Positions 31,381-39,934 of a DNA stretch of 43,906 nucleotides are shown in pieces. A program made the position numbers and the translations under genes. Every line of letters begins with the position of its first letter. Position 1 is the first letter of the stretch. Under the pieces are notes generated by a model. That model saw only the letters and a program-made list of their open reading frames with translations, searched no databases and was not told where the DNA came from. Source of the DNA: Streptomyces milbemycinicus. Its GTDB lineage: Bacteria; Actinomycetota; Actinomycetes; Streptomycetales; Streptomycetaceae. The stretch lies in the NCBI RefSeq assembly GCF_002154605.1, contig NZ_MUNE01000227.1, positions 1-43,906 on the forward strand, in the 5' to 3' direction.

Positions 31381-34320
31381 GTGGCCGGCGAGGACGAGGA
31401 CTACGGGTCCGCCCGGATCACGATCACGCTGGACGACAGCGGGATCGTCCGGGACGCACGCGACCTCGGCATCCGCATCCAGCGGGCGCTTGACCGCGCG
31501 ACGCGCAACGTCGGCGGCCAGATCCGTCGGAACATCCAGCGCGGCTTGAACGCCGCCTCTGTCACCGTCCGGGTCGACCCCGATCTCCGGCAGTTTGACG
31601 CGCAGCTCGTCAACGGGCTCCGCTCGCTCGACTCGATCAATGTCCCGGTAGCCCCCGACCTGACCGGCTTCGTCGAGCGGATCCGCGCCCTGCTCGCCGG
31701 CGAAGAGGTGAGCATCCGGGTCGTCCCCGACCTCGATGACTTCGACGCGCGGATCCGGGCGCACCGGGCGCCGGATGTGACGGTCAACGTCAACGCCGAT
31801 GCGGACCGGCTGACGCGTGCGCTGCGTGGGCTGGGGGGTGTGGCGGGGGGCGTAGGCAGGGCGCTGACTGGTGTGCTGCGGCTTGGTGTCTTGGCTACGG
31901 CTGTGACCGATGCTGCTGGGGCGGTGGCTGGTCTGGTGTCCGCGCTGGCGCCGGCCGCGGGTGCTATCGCTGCGCTGCCTGCGGCTGCGGGCGCGGCGCA
32001 GGTGGCGATGGGCGCGCTGCGGTTGGCGACGCTGGGCGTGGGCGATGCGCTGGAGGCCGCATTCGGGGGCGACGCAGCGAAGTTTGAGGAGGCTGTTCAG
32101 AACCTTGCTCCGGCGGCTCAGGATGCGGCGCGGGCGGTCCGTGATCTGGTGCCGGAGTTGCGGGCGGTACAGCAGCAGGTGCAGCAGGCGTTCTTTCAGC
32201 AGTTCGCCGGGCAGATTGACGCCGCGGTCCGGAACCTCACGCCGCTGCGGGAGGGCCTATCCGGGGTTGCCACGGAGTTCGGCCGGGCCGCGTCGGAAGG
32301 GCTGCGGTTCGCGGCCTCTCAGGACGCCGTGAGGCCCCTTCAGGGGCTCATTGAGGGCACGCGCCGGGCGGTGTCCGGGCTCCAGACGGCGGTTGCGCCG
32401 CTCGCCAAGGGGTTTCTCGACGTTGCGGCTGCCGTCGCCGCGGCATTCGGCCCGCAGGTCGGGGAAGCGATCGGCGAGGTTGGTGCGCGGATCGGGACCG
32501 CGCTGTCTGTGTCCGCAGCATCGGGGCGCGCGGTTGAAGCGGTACGCGGGGCCGTAGAGGTCTTCCAGCAGCTCGGTGACATTGCGCGGAACGTCGGGGA
32601 CATCATCGGCGGCGTGTTCCGCGCGGCGGACACGTCGGGCGGAGGACTGCTCACGCGGTTGGAGGAGGTTACGCAGGCGTTCTCCGACTTCGTAAACAGT
32701 GATACCGGGCAGACGGCTATCGGGAACCTGTTCGGCACGCTGTCCACCATCGGCCAGCAGCTGGGGCCGATCTTCGCGGCGCTGGTCACACAGGTGGGTG
32801 CGATTGCTCCGGCGTTGGCGGGGGTGTTCGAGGCGATTGGCCCGGCGATCACAGGGTTGATCAATTCGGTGGGGCCTGCGATTGCCTCGCTGGGCCCGGG
32901 GTTGCAGTCGGTAGCTGAGGGGTTGGCGGGAGCGTTCGAGGCGGTGGGGCCTGCGTTGGGCCCGCTCGCCTCGGCCCTGGGCGAGATCTTGTCGGCTGTC
33001 GCGCCTTTGCTGCCGCTGGTGGGGAATTTGGCGGCGACGCTGGCGGGGGCGCTGGCGCCGGTCCTTCAGCTTGTTGCCCAGGCGTTGGGGCCGGTCATTG
33101 ACGCTCTGGCCGGTGCCTTGGCTCCGGTGTTGCCTCCGTTGGCAGAGGCGTTCACCACGTTGGTGACGGCGTTGACGCCGCTGGCGACGACGATAGGTCA
33201 GGCTTTGGCTGACATTCTGACGGCGCTGGCTCCGGCGCTATTGCAGGTGGCTACGTTTGTCGGGCAGTTGGCGGCAGCGTTCGCGCCATTGATTGAGCAA
33301 TGGGTGTCGGCCCTTATGCCGGTACTGCCTCCGCTGGTGGAGGCGTTCAGCGCGTTGCTGACGGCGTTGCTTCCGATTCTCCCGCCGATTCTCCAGTTGG
33401 TGCAGGCATTGACGCCACTGCTCTCGCTGGCCCTTCAGTTGTTGGCGCCGATTTTGCAGATTGCAGCTGCGTTTGTGTCGTGGGTGGCCATTCAGGTGGT
33501 GGTGCCGATCATTCAAGGTGTGGTGACGGTTCTGTCGGCGATCGTCACAACGCTGGCAAATGTGATCACGGGTATCTCTGGGTTTGTGAGTAGCGTCATC
33601 TCGTTCTTCTCGAACCTGGGGACAACTGTGTCTGGGCTGGTATCGGGAATGATTTCAGCTGTGGTCGGGTTCTTCGCGGGCTTGCCGGGCCGTGTTGGTG
33701 GGGCTATTTCGACGGTGGTGAGCACGGTGACGGGAGTGTTCACACGGGCCAAGTCGGCCGCTGTGAGTGCGGTAACGGGGCTGATGTCGAGCGTCGTTGG
33801 GTTCTTCCGTGGCTTGCCAGGGAAGATCGGTTCCGCTCTTTCTGGGGTGGGTTCGAAGATCGCCGGAGTGTTCCGGTCGGCGGGGGCTGGGGTGAAGTCG
33901 GCGGTGAGCAGCCTGATCAGCGGTATCGCGACTCTGTTCACTTCCCTGCCCGGCAAGATCATTTCGGCGTTGGGGAACATCGGGTCGAAGATCACCAGCG
34001 CCATCAAGAACAGCCTTCCAGGGCCGATCAGGAAAGTGCTGCCGTTCGCGAACGGCGGCATTGTCTACGGCCCTACACATGCGTTGATAGGCGAGGCCGG
34101 CCCCGAGGTGGTCATCCCGCTCTCCAGGCCGCAGCGCGCCCGGCAGCTCGCCGAGCAAGCGAATCTCTCCGAACTCCTCGGCTGGGACAAAGCCTCACCC
34201 GAGAAGTCCAGCAGCGGCGGCGTGACGATCGCGCCGGTCTTCAACATGACCGCCGTCGGTGACCCGGAGATGACCGCCCGCCGCGTGCTGCGCCGACTGT
34301 CGATGGCCTACGCGCTCTGA
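31381..34320 (+). CDS. Tape measure protein
   Basis: GTG 31381, 979 residues. It sets tail length and leaves the tail during DNA entry. The N-terminus has two short charged repeats (SVTVRVDPDLRQFDAQL; VSIRVVPDLDDFDARI). Then come Ala/Gly-rich membrane-prone helices (about 140-215), long amphipathic helices, and hydrophobic Leu/Ala/Pro repeats of the form LAPVLxxLAxAL (about 470-690). FFxGLPGRVGxAIS-type repeats span about 750-880. The end, NGGIVYGPTHALIGEAGPEVVIPLSRP near 895-925, is the classic tape-measure C-terminal signature. Length 979 implies a tail of moderate length. Confidence 0.96.
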   Translation: MAGEDEDYGSARITITLDDSGIVRDARDLGIRIQRALDRATRNVGGQIRRNIQRGLNAASVTVRVDPDLRQFDAQLVNGLRSLDSINVPVAPDLTGFVERIRALLAGEEVSIRVVPDLDDFDARIRAHRAPDVTVNVNADADRLTRALRGLGGVAGGVGRALTGVLRLGVLATAVTDAAGAVAGLVSALAPAAGAIAALPAAAGAAQVAMGALRLATLGVGDALEAAFGGDAAKFEEAVQNLAPAAQDAARAVRDLVPELRAVQQQVQQAFFQQFAGQIDAAVRNLTPLREGLSGVATEFGRAASEGLRFAASQDAVRPLQGLIEGTRRAVSGLQTAVAPLAKGFLDVAAAVAAAFGPQVGEAIGEVGARIGTALSVSAASGRAVEAVRGAVEVFQQLGDIARNVGDIIGGVFRAADTSGGGLLTRLEEVTQAFSDFVNSDTGQTAIGNLFGTLSTIGQQLGPIFAALVTQVGAIAPALAGVFEAIGPAITGLINSVGPAIASLGPGLQSVAEGLAGAFEAVGPALGPLASALGEILSAVAPLLPLVGNLAATLAGALAPVLQLVAQALGPVIDALAGALAPVLPPLAEAFTTLVTALTPLATTIGQALADILTALAPALLQVATFVGQLAAAFAPLIEQWVSALMPVLPPLVEAFSALLTALLPILPPILQLVQALTPLLSLALQLLAPILQIAAAFVSWVAIQVVVPIIQGVVTVLSAIVTTLANVITGISGFVSSVISFFSNLGTTVSGLVSGMISAVVGFFAGLPGRVGGAISTVVSTVTGVFTRAKSAAVSAVTGLMSSVVGFFRGLPGKIGSALSGVGSKIAGVFRSAGAGVKSAVSSLISGIATLFTSLPGKIISALGNIGSKITSAIKNSLPGPIRKVLPFANGGIVYGPTHALIGEAGPEVVIPLSRPQRARQLAEQANLSELLGWDKASPEKSSSGGVTIAPVFNMTAVGDPEMTARRVLRRLSMAYAL

Positions 34321-34345
34321 CTCATCCACCCCCGCAGGGGTCCCC

Positions 34346-34402
34346 TAAGCTGAGATCGCTGCTGGTTGTGGGCCGGGCGACCACCGCGACGGAGGTACGC
34401 CC
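34346..34402 (+). promoter_or_regulatory. Late leader element, copy 5 (distal tail)
   Basis: TAAGCT is at 34346-34351 and GGTTGTGGGCCGGG starts at 34364. GGGCG-ACC (34375-34382) pairs with GGT-a-CGCCC (34394-34402). The GGAGGT ribosome site (34391-34396) lies partly in the right arm, and GTG 34403 follows the stem directly. Confidence 0.7.
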
Positions 34403-35827
34403 GTGCTGGCCGACTTCATCGAAATCGGCGGCGTCGAGATCGTCAATCACGCCCGGTTGCGACAGTACCTCCAGACAGTCGGGTCACCCCTGACGTCCGG
34501 GGCCAGCATTTGCGCCTGTGACAGCCTGACAGCCGAAGTGCTGGACCACCTTCCCTACACGACGCCGGAGCAAGACGCCGCCCCCTGGTGGGACCCGGAC
34601 GTGCCAGAGTCGGAGGACTTCGCCGGCCTCCTGGTGCTCTCCGCCGAGGGCCTGGACGACTACCCGGTCAAACGGACCGTGACGAACGCAGTCGTCGGCG
34701 GAGGCAGCATCGGCCCGGCCCGCACACTCCCGCGCACGATCACAGTGACCGGCCTCCTCCTCGGCGCAACGTGCTGCGCTGTGGACTACGGCCTTCACTG
34801 GCTCGCGGAGGCGCTGCAAGGCTGCACTGGCGGGCAGTGCGACGGGGACTGCCTCACCCTCTACAACTGCTGTCCTACGGAGGACATGGCCCCGGAGGAG
34901 TTCAACGCGCGGCACCGCCGGTCGCTGCGCCGTGTCGCCCTGGTCGACGGGCCGCGCGTCATCTCCCGCACCGGCGACGGCTGCACCGGCGGCCAGTGCT
35001 CATCCGGGGCGGACATCGTGACCGTTGAGTTCGTCCTCACCGCCGGCGCCCCGTGGCTGTGGACCGACCCGACGCCGATCCTGGCCGTCACGCCGCCGGC
35101 CGACGACAGCGACGAGTGCGTGACCTGGTGCCTGCACGGTGCACCCACGCCGACGTACTGCCTGCCAGTCGCCGAGGACTGCCCGCCCGGCACGGTCGCG
35201 GCCGCGGTAGTCGACGGCGGGTGCGGCAGCGGCTGGCCGGTCCACGAGGAGGAGCCGGAAGTCCCGTGCACCGGGTGCCGTTTCGCGCGGTGTCCCGATC
35301 CGACGGCTCGTTGCGGGGACCCGTCATGCACGCCACCGGCGCCGCCCGTGCCCACCTTGCCGGAGACCTGTTTCTGCCTGCCGCTCGCCGTGGAGCGCGA
35401 GTGCTACGAGATGGATCTCTCCCACCGGCCGGGGTGGTCGGTCGACGCCCCGATGATCACCGTGCGGGCGGGGAGCAGTGACCTGCGGAACCTGACGATC
35501 ACGTTCTACGAGCGGTCGCCGGGCCACGACGACCTGACCTGTGCCCAGATCGCCGACCTGGAGCGGTGCAACCCGCACTCGGTCTACCACGTGGCTTTCG
35601 TACCCGCGGGCGGCGCCCTGACCCTGGACGGTCAGGTCGGCCGCGCCCTGGTCGAGTGCGGCGGCGTGTGTGAGTCCTCCCCGGACGTCTACGGCCGCGA
35701 CGGGACGCCCCCGACGTGGGCGCCGTTCGGCTGCGCCACGTACTGCGTGTGCATCGAGTCGGACGTCCAGAACCCACCGGCCCCCGATGCGCTCGTGACC
35801 GTTGCCGTGTCGGGGCGCGGGTACTGA
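34403..35827 (+). CDS. Distal tail / minor tail protein
   Basis: GTG 34403, 474 residues. It opens MLADFIEIGGVEIVNHARL and has TVTNAVVGGGSIGPARTLPRTITVTGLLLGATCCAVDYGLHWLAEAL, typical of actinophage minor tail proteins placed right after the tape measure. Cys-rich parts follow (GCTGGQCDGDCLTLYNCC; GDGCTGGQCSSG), and a C-terminal beta region includes NLTITFYERSPGHDDLTC and a YHVAFVPAGGALTLDG strand. It likely forms the tail-tip hub. About thirty Cys continue the Cys-rich virion theme. Confidence 0.75.
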   Translation: MLADFIEIGGVEIVNHARLRQYLQTVGSPLTSGASICACDSLTAEVLDHLPYTTPEQDAAPWWDPDVPESEDFAGLLVLSAEGLDDYPVKRTVTNAVVGGGSIGPARTLPRTITVTGLLLGATCCAVDYGLHWLAEALQGCTGGQCDGDCLTLYNCCPTEDMAPEEFNARHRRSLRRVALVDGPRVISRTGDGCTGGQCSSGADIVTVEFVLTAGAPWLWTDPTPILAVTPPADDSDECVTWCLHGAPTPTYCLPVAEDCPPGTVAAAVVDGGCGSGWPVHEEEPEVPCTGCRFARCPDPTARCGDPSCTPPAPPVPTLPETCFCLPLAVERECYEMDLSHRPGWSVDAPMITVRAGSSDLRNLTITFYERSPGHDDLTCAQIADLERCNPHSVYHVAFVPAGGALTLDGQVGRALVECGGVCESSPDVYGRDGTPPTWAPFGCATYCVCIESDVQNPPAPDALVTVAVSGRGY

Positions 35828-35867
35828 CCTGCCTGCCGCGCCCCGGGGCTGCCGTACGGCCGACGGC

Positions 35868-35923
35868 TACCCTGGGGCTGCCGCTGGTTGTGGGCCGGGC
35901 TCCTTCCTCACACGAGGGGCCCC
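35868..35923 (+). promoter_or_regulatory. Late leader element, copy 6 (tail tip)
   Basis: TACCCT is at 35868-35873 and GGTTGTGGGCCGGG starts at 35886. GGGC (35897-35900) pairs with GCCC (35919-35922), and CCTC (35906-35909) with GAGG (35914-35917) holding the ribosome site. ATG is at 35924. Confidence 0.7.
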
Positions 35924-36964
35924 ATGGCTGTTGCCGGGTGCGGTACGCATACCGCGGAGATCATCGACCAGTCCGGTGCGACGGTGTCCGCCGCGGACAT
36001 CCTCACCGAAGTCGAGTGGACGCGGATCCTGGACGAGACCAGCACGGCGCGCATCGTGGTCACCCCTGATGGGGATTGCTGCGAGCGGCTGGGACGCGTC
36101 CGCTCCTGGCGGCACAAGCTGATGGTCTACCGCGACGGGGTGTTCGTGTGGGGCGGCCCGATCATCCAAGTCGAATGGTCGCTCGGCCAGGTCGAGATCT
36201 GGGCCGGCGACATCCTCGCGTGGCTGGACCGGCGCGTCCCCCACGAGGACATCGCGTTCGGGGACTCGGATCTCACCGACATCGCGGCCTGGCTCGTCTC
36301 GGACGCTTTCGCGCCCGACGACCCCGGGCACTCCGTACAGGTGATCGCCCCGGCCGGGGTCCGTGGCGCGCGCCGGTACATCAAGGACGTGGGGCAGACC
36401 GGCGACCACCTCCGCGACCTGGCGGAGACCGGCCTGGACTACACCGCGGTCGGGGACACCATCGTCCTCCTGCCGGAAACCCACACAGCGAGCGTCGGAC
36501 GTCTCACCGACGCCGACCTCCCGGACGGCCTGGTCGTCGCCGAGGACGGCACAGCTCTCGCCACCCGGTGGGTCGTCGCCGGCGACGATGACGGCGATGT
36601 TCTCGGGGAGGCCGGCGGCCCGCACGAGTACTACGGCTTGTTGGAGCGCTACCTCCAGCAGACCTCGATCCCCGACGACACGTCGGCCGCCGCGGCGGCC
36701 CGCTCCAAGCTCCGGTCGAGCTTGCCGGTGCCGGTGGTCATCGACTCCCAGGAGGTCACTATCAGTCCGCAGGCGGCGGTCGACGTCCCGAAGCTCGTGC
36801 CCGGCTGGTGCCTGGACATCACGAGCGCGCAGACATGCCGGACGATCACGCAGCGCCTGAAGATCACCGGCGTGAAAGTGACAGAGAACGGCGGCACCGA
36901 GAGCACGCCGGGCAGCGAGAGCGTCCAGGTCCAAGTGGCCGCGACCGGCGCGGAGGCTGGCTGA
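35924..36964 (+). CDS. Minor tail protein (tail-tip, Gp37-like)
   Basis: ATG 35924 after the leader; 346 residues. The opening has HTAEIIDQSGATVSAADILTEVEWTRILDETSTARIVV, then RHKLMVYRDGVFVWGGPIIQVEWSLGQVEIWAGDILAWLDRR and YIKDVGQTGDHLRDLAETGLDYTAVGDTIVLLPE. This order resembles the Gp37-like minor tail proteins of actinophages, which are beta-rich tip proteins contacting the host surface. The last residues overlap the next start (TGATG). Confidence 0.75.
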   Translation: MAVAGCGTHTAEIIDQSGATVSAADILTEVEWTRILDETSTARIVVTPDGDCCERLGRVRSWRHKLMVYRDGVFVWGGPIIQVEWSLGQVEIWAGDILAWLDRRVPHEDIAFGDSDLTDIAAWLVSDAFAPDDPGHSVQVIAPAGVRGARRYIKDVGQTGDHLRDLAETGLDYTAVGDTIVLLPETHTASVGRLTDADLPDGLVVAEDGTALATRWVVAGDDDGDVLGEAGGPHEYYGLLERYLQQTSIPDDTSAAAAARSKLRSSLPVPVVIDSQEVTISPQAAVDVPKLVPGWCLDITSAQTCRTITQRLKITGVKVTENGGTESTPGSESVQVQVAATGAEAG

Positions 36965-37458
36965 TGGCGCTTCGTGGAGGCCCGGCCCGCCGGATGCCCG
37001 GCAACCCGCTCGGCGGTATGCTCCGCGACCTTGACCGGCGCACCCGCACGACCACGCGCCGCGCCAGCCGCCCCCGCTCCGCAGACACCCTTGCAGAGGC
37101 GGCTATCGAGCCGCGCACGGGCCCGCGAGGCGAGCGCGGCCCCGCTGGTCCCCCCGGCCCGCCGGGACCCTCGACAACAACCGTCACGGTCGCAGTGACG
37201 GGGGAAGACGGCCGCGCCCGCTGGGAGTTCACCACCCCCTACTCGCAGCCGCCCGTCCTCGCAGCGCTTCCCGTCGACCCCGATCCGGACGGGGACCGCA
37301 GCGTCACCGTCACCTTGGAAGAGGTCACCACCACGTACGCGGTCGTTCGGGTCTGGCGGACCCGTCCCCGTTGTGGGCAGGGCGTTGCCAACGCTGCCGG
37401 TCCCGGCGTCGCAGTGCACCTGGTGGCTTTTGCGGTAGCGCCACACCGGCGCGGTTAA
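36964..37458 (+). CDS. Collagen-like tail fibre protein
   Basis: ATG 36964 overlaps the previous stop (TGATG); 164 residues. A basic N-terminus (RMPGNPLGGMLRDLDRRTRTTTRRASRPR) is followed by Gly-x-y repeats GPRGERGPAGPPGPPGP near residues 53-69, then a C-terminal beta domain (TTTVTVAVTGEDGRARWEFTTPYSQPPVLAALPV and VTVTLEEVTTTYAVVRVW). Collagen-like segments make trimeric stems in phage fibres, and such a C-terminal domain often forms the knob. It follows a tail-tip protein, as expected. Confidence 0.8.
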   Translation: MALRGGPARRMPGNPLGGMLRDLDRRTRTTTRRASRPRSADTLAEAAIEPRTGPRGERGPAGPPGPPGPSTTTVTVAVTGEDGRARWEFTTPYSQPPVLAALPVDPDPDGDRSVTVTLEEVTTTYAVVRVWRTRPRCGQGVANAAGPGVAVHLVAFAVAPHRRG

Positions 37459-37565
37459 TCCCGCTTCTGGCCATCCGCGTGCTGGCTGCACGCACAGTGG
37501 GGGCGATCGATAAGGACGGCGGTGATGGTGGCGAACGCAGTAATCGCCGCAGCGATGATCTCCAT
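37455..37565 (-). CDS. 36-residue membrane micro-protein, antisense
   Basis: On the minus strand, ATG at 37565 has AGGAAG five bases upstream and a TAA stop at 37455-37457, overlapping the end of the fibre gene by four bases. The product has one likely membrane helix (MEIIAAAITAFATITAVLID) and a short Cys/His tail (RPHCACSQHADGQKRD). It is too short for automatic gene callers. The ribosome site and helix support it; function is unknown, with small toxin- or holin-like proteins as possibilities. Confidence 0.5.
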   Translation of the reverse strand: MEIIAAAITAFATITAVLIDRPHCACSQHADGQKRD

Positions 37566-37950
37566 GACTTCCTCGCAAAATCGAATTTCAGCGCCGAGTT
37601 GCGCTGTGTCATCAGAATGGCCCCGCGCCGGGTGGTGTGCAACGTCAGGGCGGGGATGGTCAGTCGGGAATCATCAATCCGAAATCCCCTATCGGAAAGC
37701 ACTTGTTGGAAAGGTCCCCTTGTTTGCTGTCGGAACCCCCGTGTTTCATGGGAAAATCTCCGTGTCTCTAAGGGAAACGGCTGCGCCTGTGCTGAAATCG
37801 ACGTTCATGAATCCGGAATCCTGCGAATCTCGCGGAAATGAAAAGGTTCCGAAGTCGTCTGAAACCCGCATCCATGGCTGGAAAGCGACGCCGGGACGTG
37901 GCCTCGCCGCGAGTCGCCATCGCGCGCAGACCGGGGAGCGTGGCCGGCCG
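37566..37950. other. Gene-free AT-richer stretch
   Basis: About 385 bases between the antisense micro-protein and leader copy 7. It is clearly richer in A/T than both sides. Short variants of GGAAA/GGAAT recur (at least seven times between about 37670 and 37850), with matching TTTC-type partners. The plus-strand frame open across it runs through the leader and has no ribosome site. I see no convincing gene. It may hold promoters for the minus-strand micro-gene or a noncoding RNA. Confidence 0.4.
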
Positions 37951-37952
37951 TC

Positions 37953-38015
37953 GCTAGGCTGCTGGGTAGCCGCTGGTTGTGGGCCGGGCCGCCGTTTCTC
38001 GTATAGGGGTGCTGT
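37953..38015 (+). promoter_or_regulatory. Late leader element, copy 7 (Gly-rich fibre)
   Basis: TAGGCT is at 37953-37958 and GGTTGTGGGCCGGG starts at 37973. The ribosome site AGGGG is at about 38005-38009. No clean hairpin over it is seen in this copy. GTG is at 38016. Confidence 0.65.
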
Positions 38016-38735
38016 GTGGCCAGCGTGTGCGTGTGCTCGGACTACTTCGTCGTCGATGCGGATGGGGAGCTTTGCCTCAGGCCCGGGAGCATGGGCCTGC
38101 GCCAGGTCCTGACGTTCAAGGACCCAGGTACACGCCAGTTCAGGAAGACCGCCTATCCGTGGCTGGCCCGGGTGTTCGTCCGTGTCCAGGGGGGCGGTGG
38201 AGGAGCGGCCGGGGCGAACGCTGCGGCGAATGAGTGCATCGTGCGGCCCGGCGGTGCCGGCGGCGGCTACTCGGAGTCGCTGATCGAGGCATCCGCGCTC
38301 GGCGTGGTGGAAACCGTCGTCGTGGGCGCGGGCGGTACTGCCGGGACGACCAATCAGGCCGGAGGGGCTGGCGGCACCAGCTCCTTCGGCGGGTTCGTCA
38401 CCGCGCCGGGTGGAGACGGCGGCGGCGCCGTCCAGACCTCTGGCACGGCGATGGACGTCAGCTCTGCCGTGCCGGGGCCGTTCGCTGGGACGGGGCAGTG
38501 GGCGACGGGTGGCGGAGCAGGTGGCGGAGCGATCCGCCTGAACGGTACCAACGGCCTCAGCGGCGGCGGTGGCGATTCGAAGCTCGGGCACGGCGGGTTC
38601 GCCCGCGCATCCTCGGGCGCCGGGACCGCGCCCCGCGGGTACGGCGGTGGCGCGGGTGGCGGACTGTCCTACGGCGACGCTGAGACCGGGGCTGCGGGTG
38701 GTGACGGCATCGTGATCGTGGAGCTCTACGGCTGA
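38016..38735 (+). CDS. Gly-rich tail fibre protein
   Basis: GTG 38016, 239 residues. A short Cys-containing start (VCVCSDYFVVDADGELCLRPG) is followed by GLRQVLTFKDPGTRQFRKTAYPWLARVFVRVQGGGGGAAGAN. The rest is Gly/Ser/Ala-rich beta repeats (GGAGGGYSESLIEASALG, GGTSSFGGFV), ending GGDGIVIVELYG. This is the standard Gly-rich beta-helix fibre type in actinophages, the terminal strand being typical. It may contact host surface polymers. Confidence 0.85.
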   Translation: MASVCVCSDYFVVDADGELCLRPGSMGLRQVLTFKDPGTRQFRKTAYPWLARVFVRVQGGGGGAAGANAAANECIVRPGGAGGGYSESLIEASALGVVETVVVGAGGTAGTTNQAGGAGGTSSFGGFVTAPGGDGGGAVQTSGTAMDVSSAVPGPFAGTGQWATGGGAGGGAIRLNGTNGLSGGGGDSKLGHGGFARASSGAGTAPRGYGGGAGGGLSYGDAETGAAGGDGIVIVELYG

Positions 38736-38742
38736 CCCCGGA

Positions 38743-38859
38743 CACTGTCCGGACACGCATGTCCGGACGGTATCCGAGCTGGTCAGCGCGGCCTCCGTGC
38801 CACTGTCCGGCTATCCGCCACGCGGTGCCCGCCTCGGCGTCCGGATACTGCCCGGACAC
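38743..38859. repeat. Cluster of CCGGAC-type palindromes
   Basis: TGTCCGGACA at 38746-38755 is a perfect palindrome, GTCCGGAC repeats at 38761-38768, CACTGTCCGG occurs at 38743-38752 and again at 38801-38810, and GTCCGG/CCGGAC pair across 38839-38856. GGTATCCG and GGCTATCCG also recur. About six related sites lie in 120 bases of the 200-base gap before leader copy 8. They could be protein-binding sites or RNA structure. Confidence 0.5.
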
Positions 38860-38868
38860 CGCGGTCGA

Positions 38869-38935
38869 TAGACTCCCTCACGCCGCTGGTTGTGGGCCGG
38901 GCCAAGACCGAACCTCCGAAGGAGGGGTGAGCATC
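38869..38935 (+). promoter_or_regulatory. Late leader element, copy 8 (fibre paralogue)
   Basis: TAGACT is at 38869-38874 and GGTTGTGGGCCGGG starts at 38888. CCTCC (38913-38917) pairs with GGAGG (38921-38925), the ribosome site. CCAAG (38902-38906) pairs with CTTGG (38935-38939), which contains the TTG start at 38936. Confidence 0.7.
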
Positions 38936-39925
38936 TTGGCGCGCTGCGGCTGTGGTGGCGGTCAGTGCAACTGCCTTGTCGTGGCCGGAGAGGGCACCAC
39001 CGTTGACGGCTCCGGCAGTGTGGCGAACCCCTACATCGTCAGCGCGGAGCCCGTCACGTGCGACCAGGTGCGCCCGTGCTTCTCCGCCGGGGACGGCGCA
39101 GCCTACGACGCGGCTACGGGTGTCATCTCCGCCCGCCCCTCCACCGACACGGGTAACGGCCTGGAACTCGGCAGTGACGGCGGCCTCATGGTCCCCGGGG
39201 GCGTCGACTGCGACGAGGCGCGCGCCTGCTTCTCGGCTGGGGACGGCGCGGCTTATGACGTGGCTACCGGTGTTATCTCTGCCCGTGCCTCGGCCGACGC
39301 GGGCAACAACCTCGCGATCGGCGGCGATGGTGGCCTGTTCGTGCCGACCGGCGCCGCGACGGTGACAGCTGGGTGCGGGCTCACCGGCGATGGGTCCGGC
39401 AGTGCTCCGTTGGCGGTTTCGACCGGAACCTGGCCGTACCCGTGTGATCCGGCATCTGTCGGCGGGGTCGTGGTCTGTGACGCGAACGGTGTGCTGCGGT
39501 CCGAGCCGCGCGGGCGGGTTTCGTTCACCTCGTACAGCGAGTCGCGGACCTATGCCGATCTCACTGTGCCGTCCGCAGCCGACACCGTCGTCGATACCTT
39601 CACCACCACGGCGACGAATCCGGACCCGTGCCGGGGCGCCCTGCTGCTGGTCGAGCGGGAGGTGGACGCCTTCTTCACTCTGCCCGCTGGGGCTGGCGCT
39701 TCGTACGGGCAGGACACTGACGGGGTCTACTACTTGCGGAACACCGGCTCGTCGACCATGACAGGCGCCCATACGCAGACGACGAAGCTCTACCAGCACA
39801 CGCTGTCGCTGGCGCCCGGTGCGACGGCGACGGTCAACCTGCCCGTGACCATGGGCCGAGGGTCGGGCGGGGCGACGTACGACCGCATTCAGGTGTTCAT
39901 CCGCGCATTGCTCATCAGTCTGTGA
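38936..39925 (+). CDS. Fibre-like virion protein, paralogue of the 23086-23715 product
   Basis: TTG 38936 has GGAGG with ten-base spacing; GTG 38927 is in frame but only a base or two from the site. The 329-residue protein begins MARCGCGGGQCNCLVVAGEGTTVDG. It has two near-identical internal repeats with ACFSAGDGAAYDVATGVISAR (the other copy CFSAGDGAAYDAATGVISAR), giving a stem-like N-terminal half. The C-terminal half matches the 23086 product motif by motif (TAGCGLTGDGSG, WPYPCD, GVLRSEPR, NPDPCR, GGATYDRIQVFIRAL). It is likely a fibre with a shared head domain and a longer stem. Confidence 0.75.
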   Translation: MARCGCGGGQCNCLVVAGEGTTVDGSGSVANPYIVSAEPVTCDQVRPCFSAGDGAAYDAATGVISARPSTDTGNGLELGSDGGLMVPGGVDCDEARACFSAGDGAAYDVATGVISARASADAGNNLAIGGDGGLFVPTGAATVTAGCGLTGDGSGSAPLAVSTGTWPYPCDPASVGGVVVCDANGVLRSEPRGRVSFTSYSESRTYADLTVPSAADTVVDTFTTTATNPDPCRGALLLVEREVDAFFTLPAGAGASYGQDTDGVYYLRNTGSSTMTGAHTQTTKLYQHTLSLAPGATATVNLPVTMGRGSGGATYDRIQVFIRALLISL

Positions 39926-39934
39926 GGGAGGATC

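Noticed and set aside
37522..38112. 196-residue plus-strand frame
   Set aside because: No ribosome site, erratic composition, and it runs through leader copy 7 into the fibre gene.
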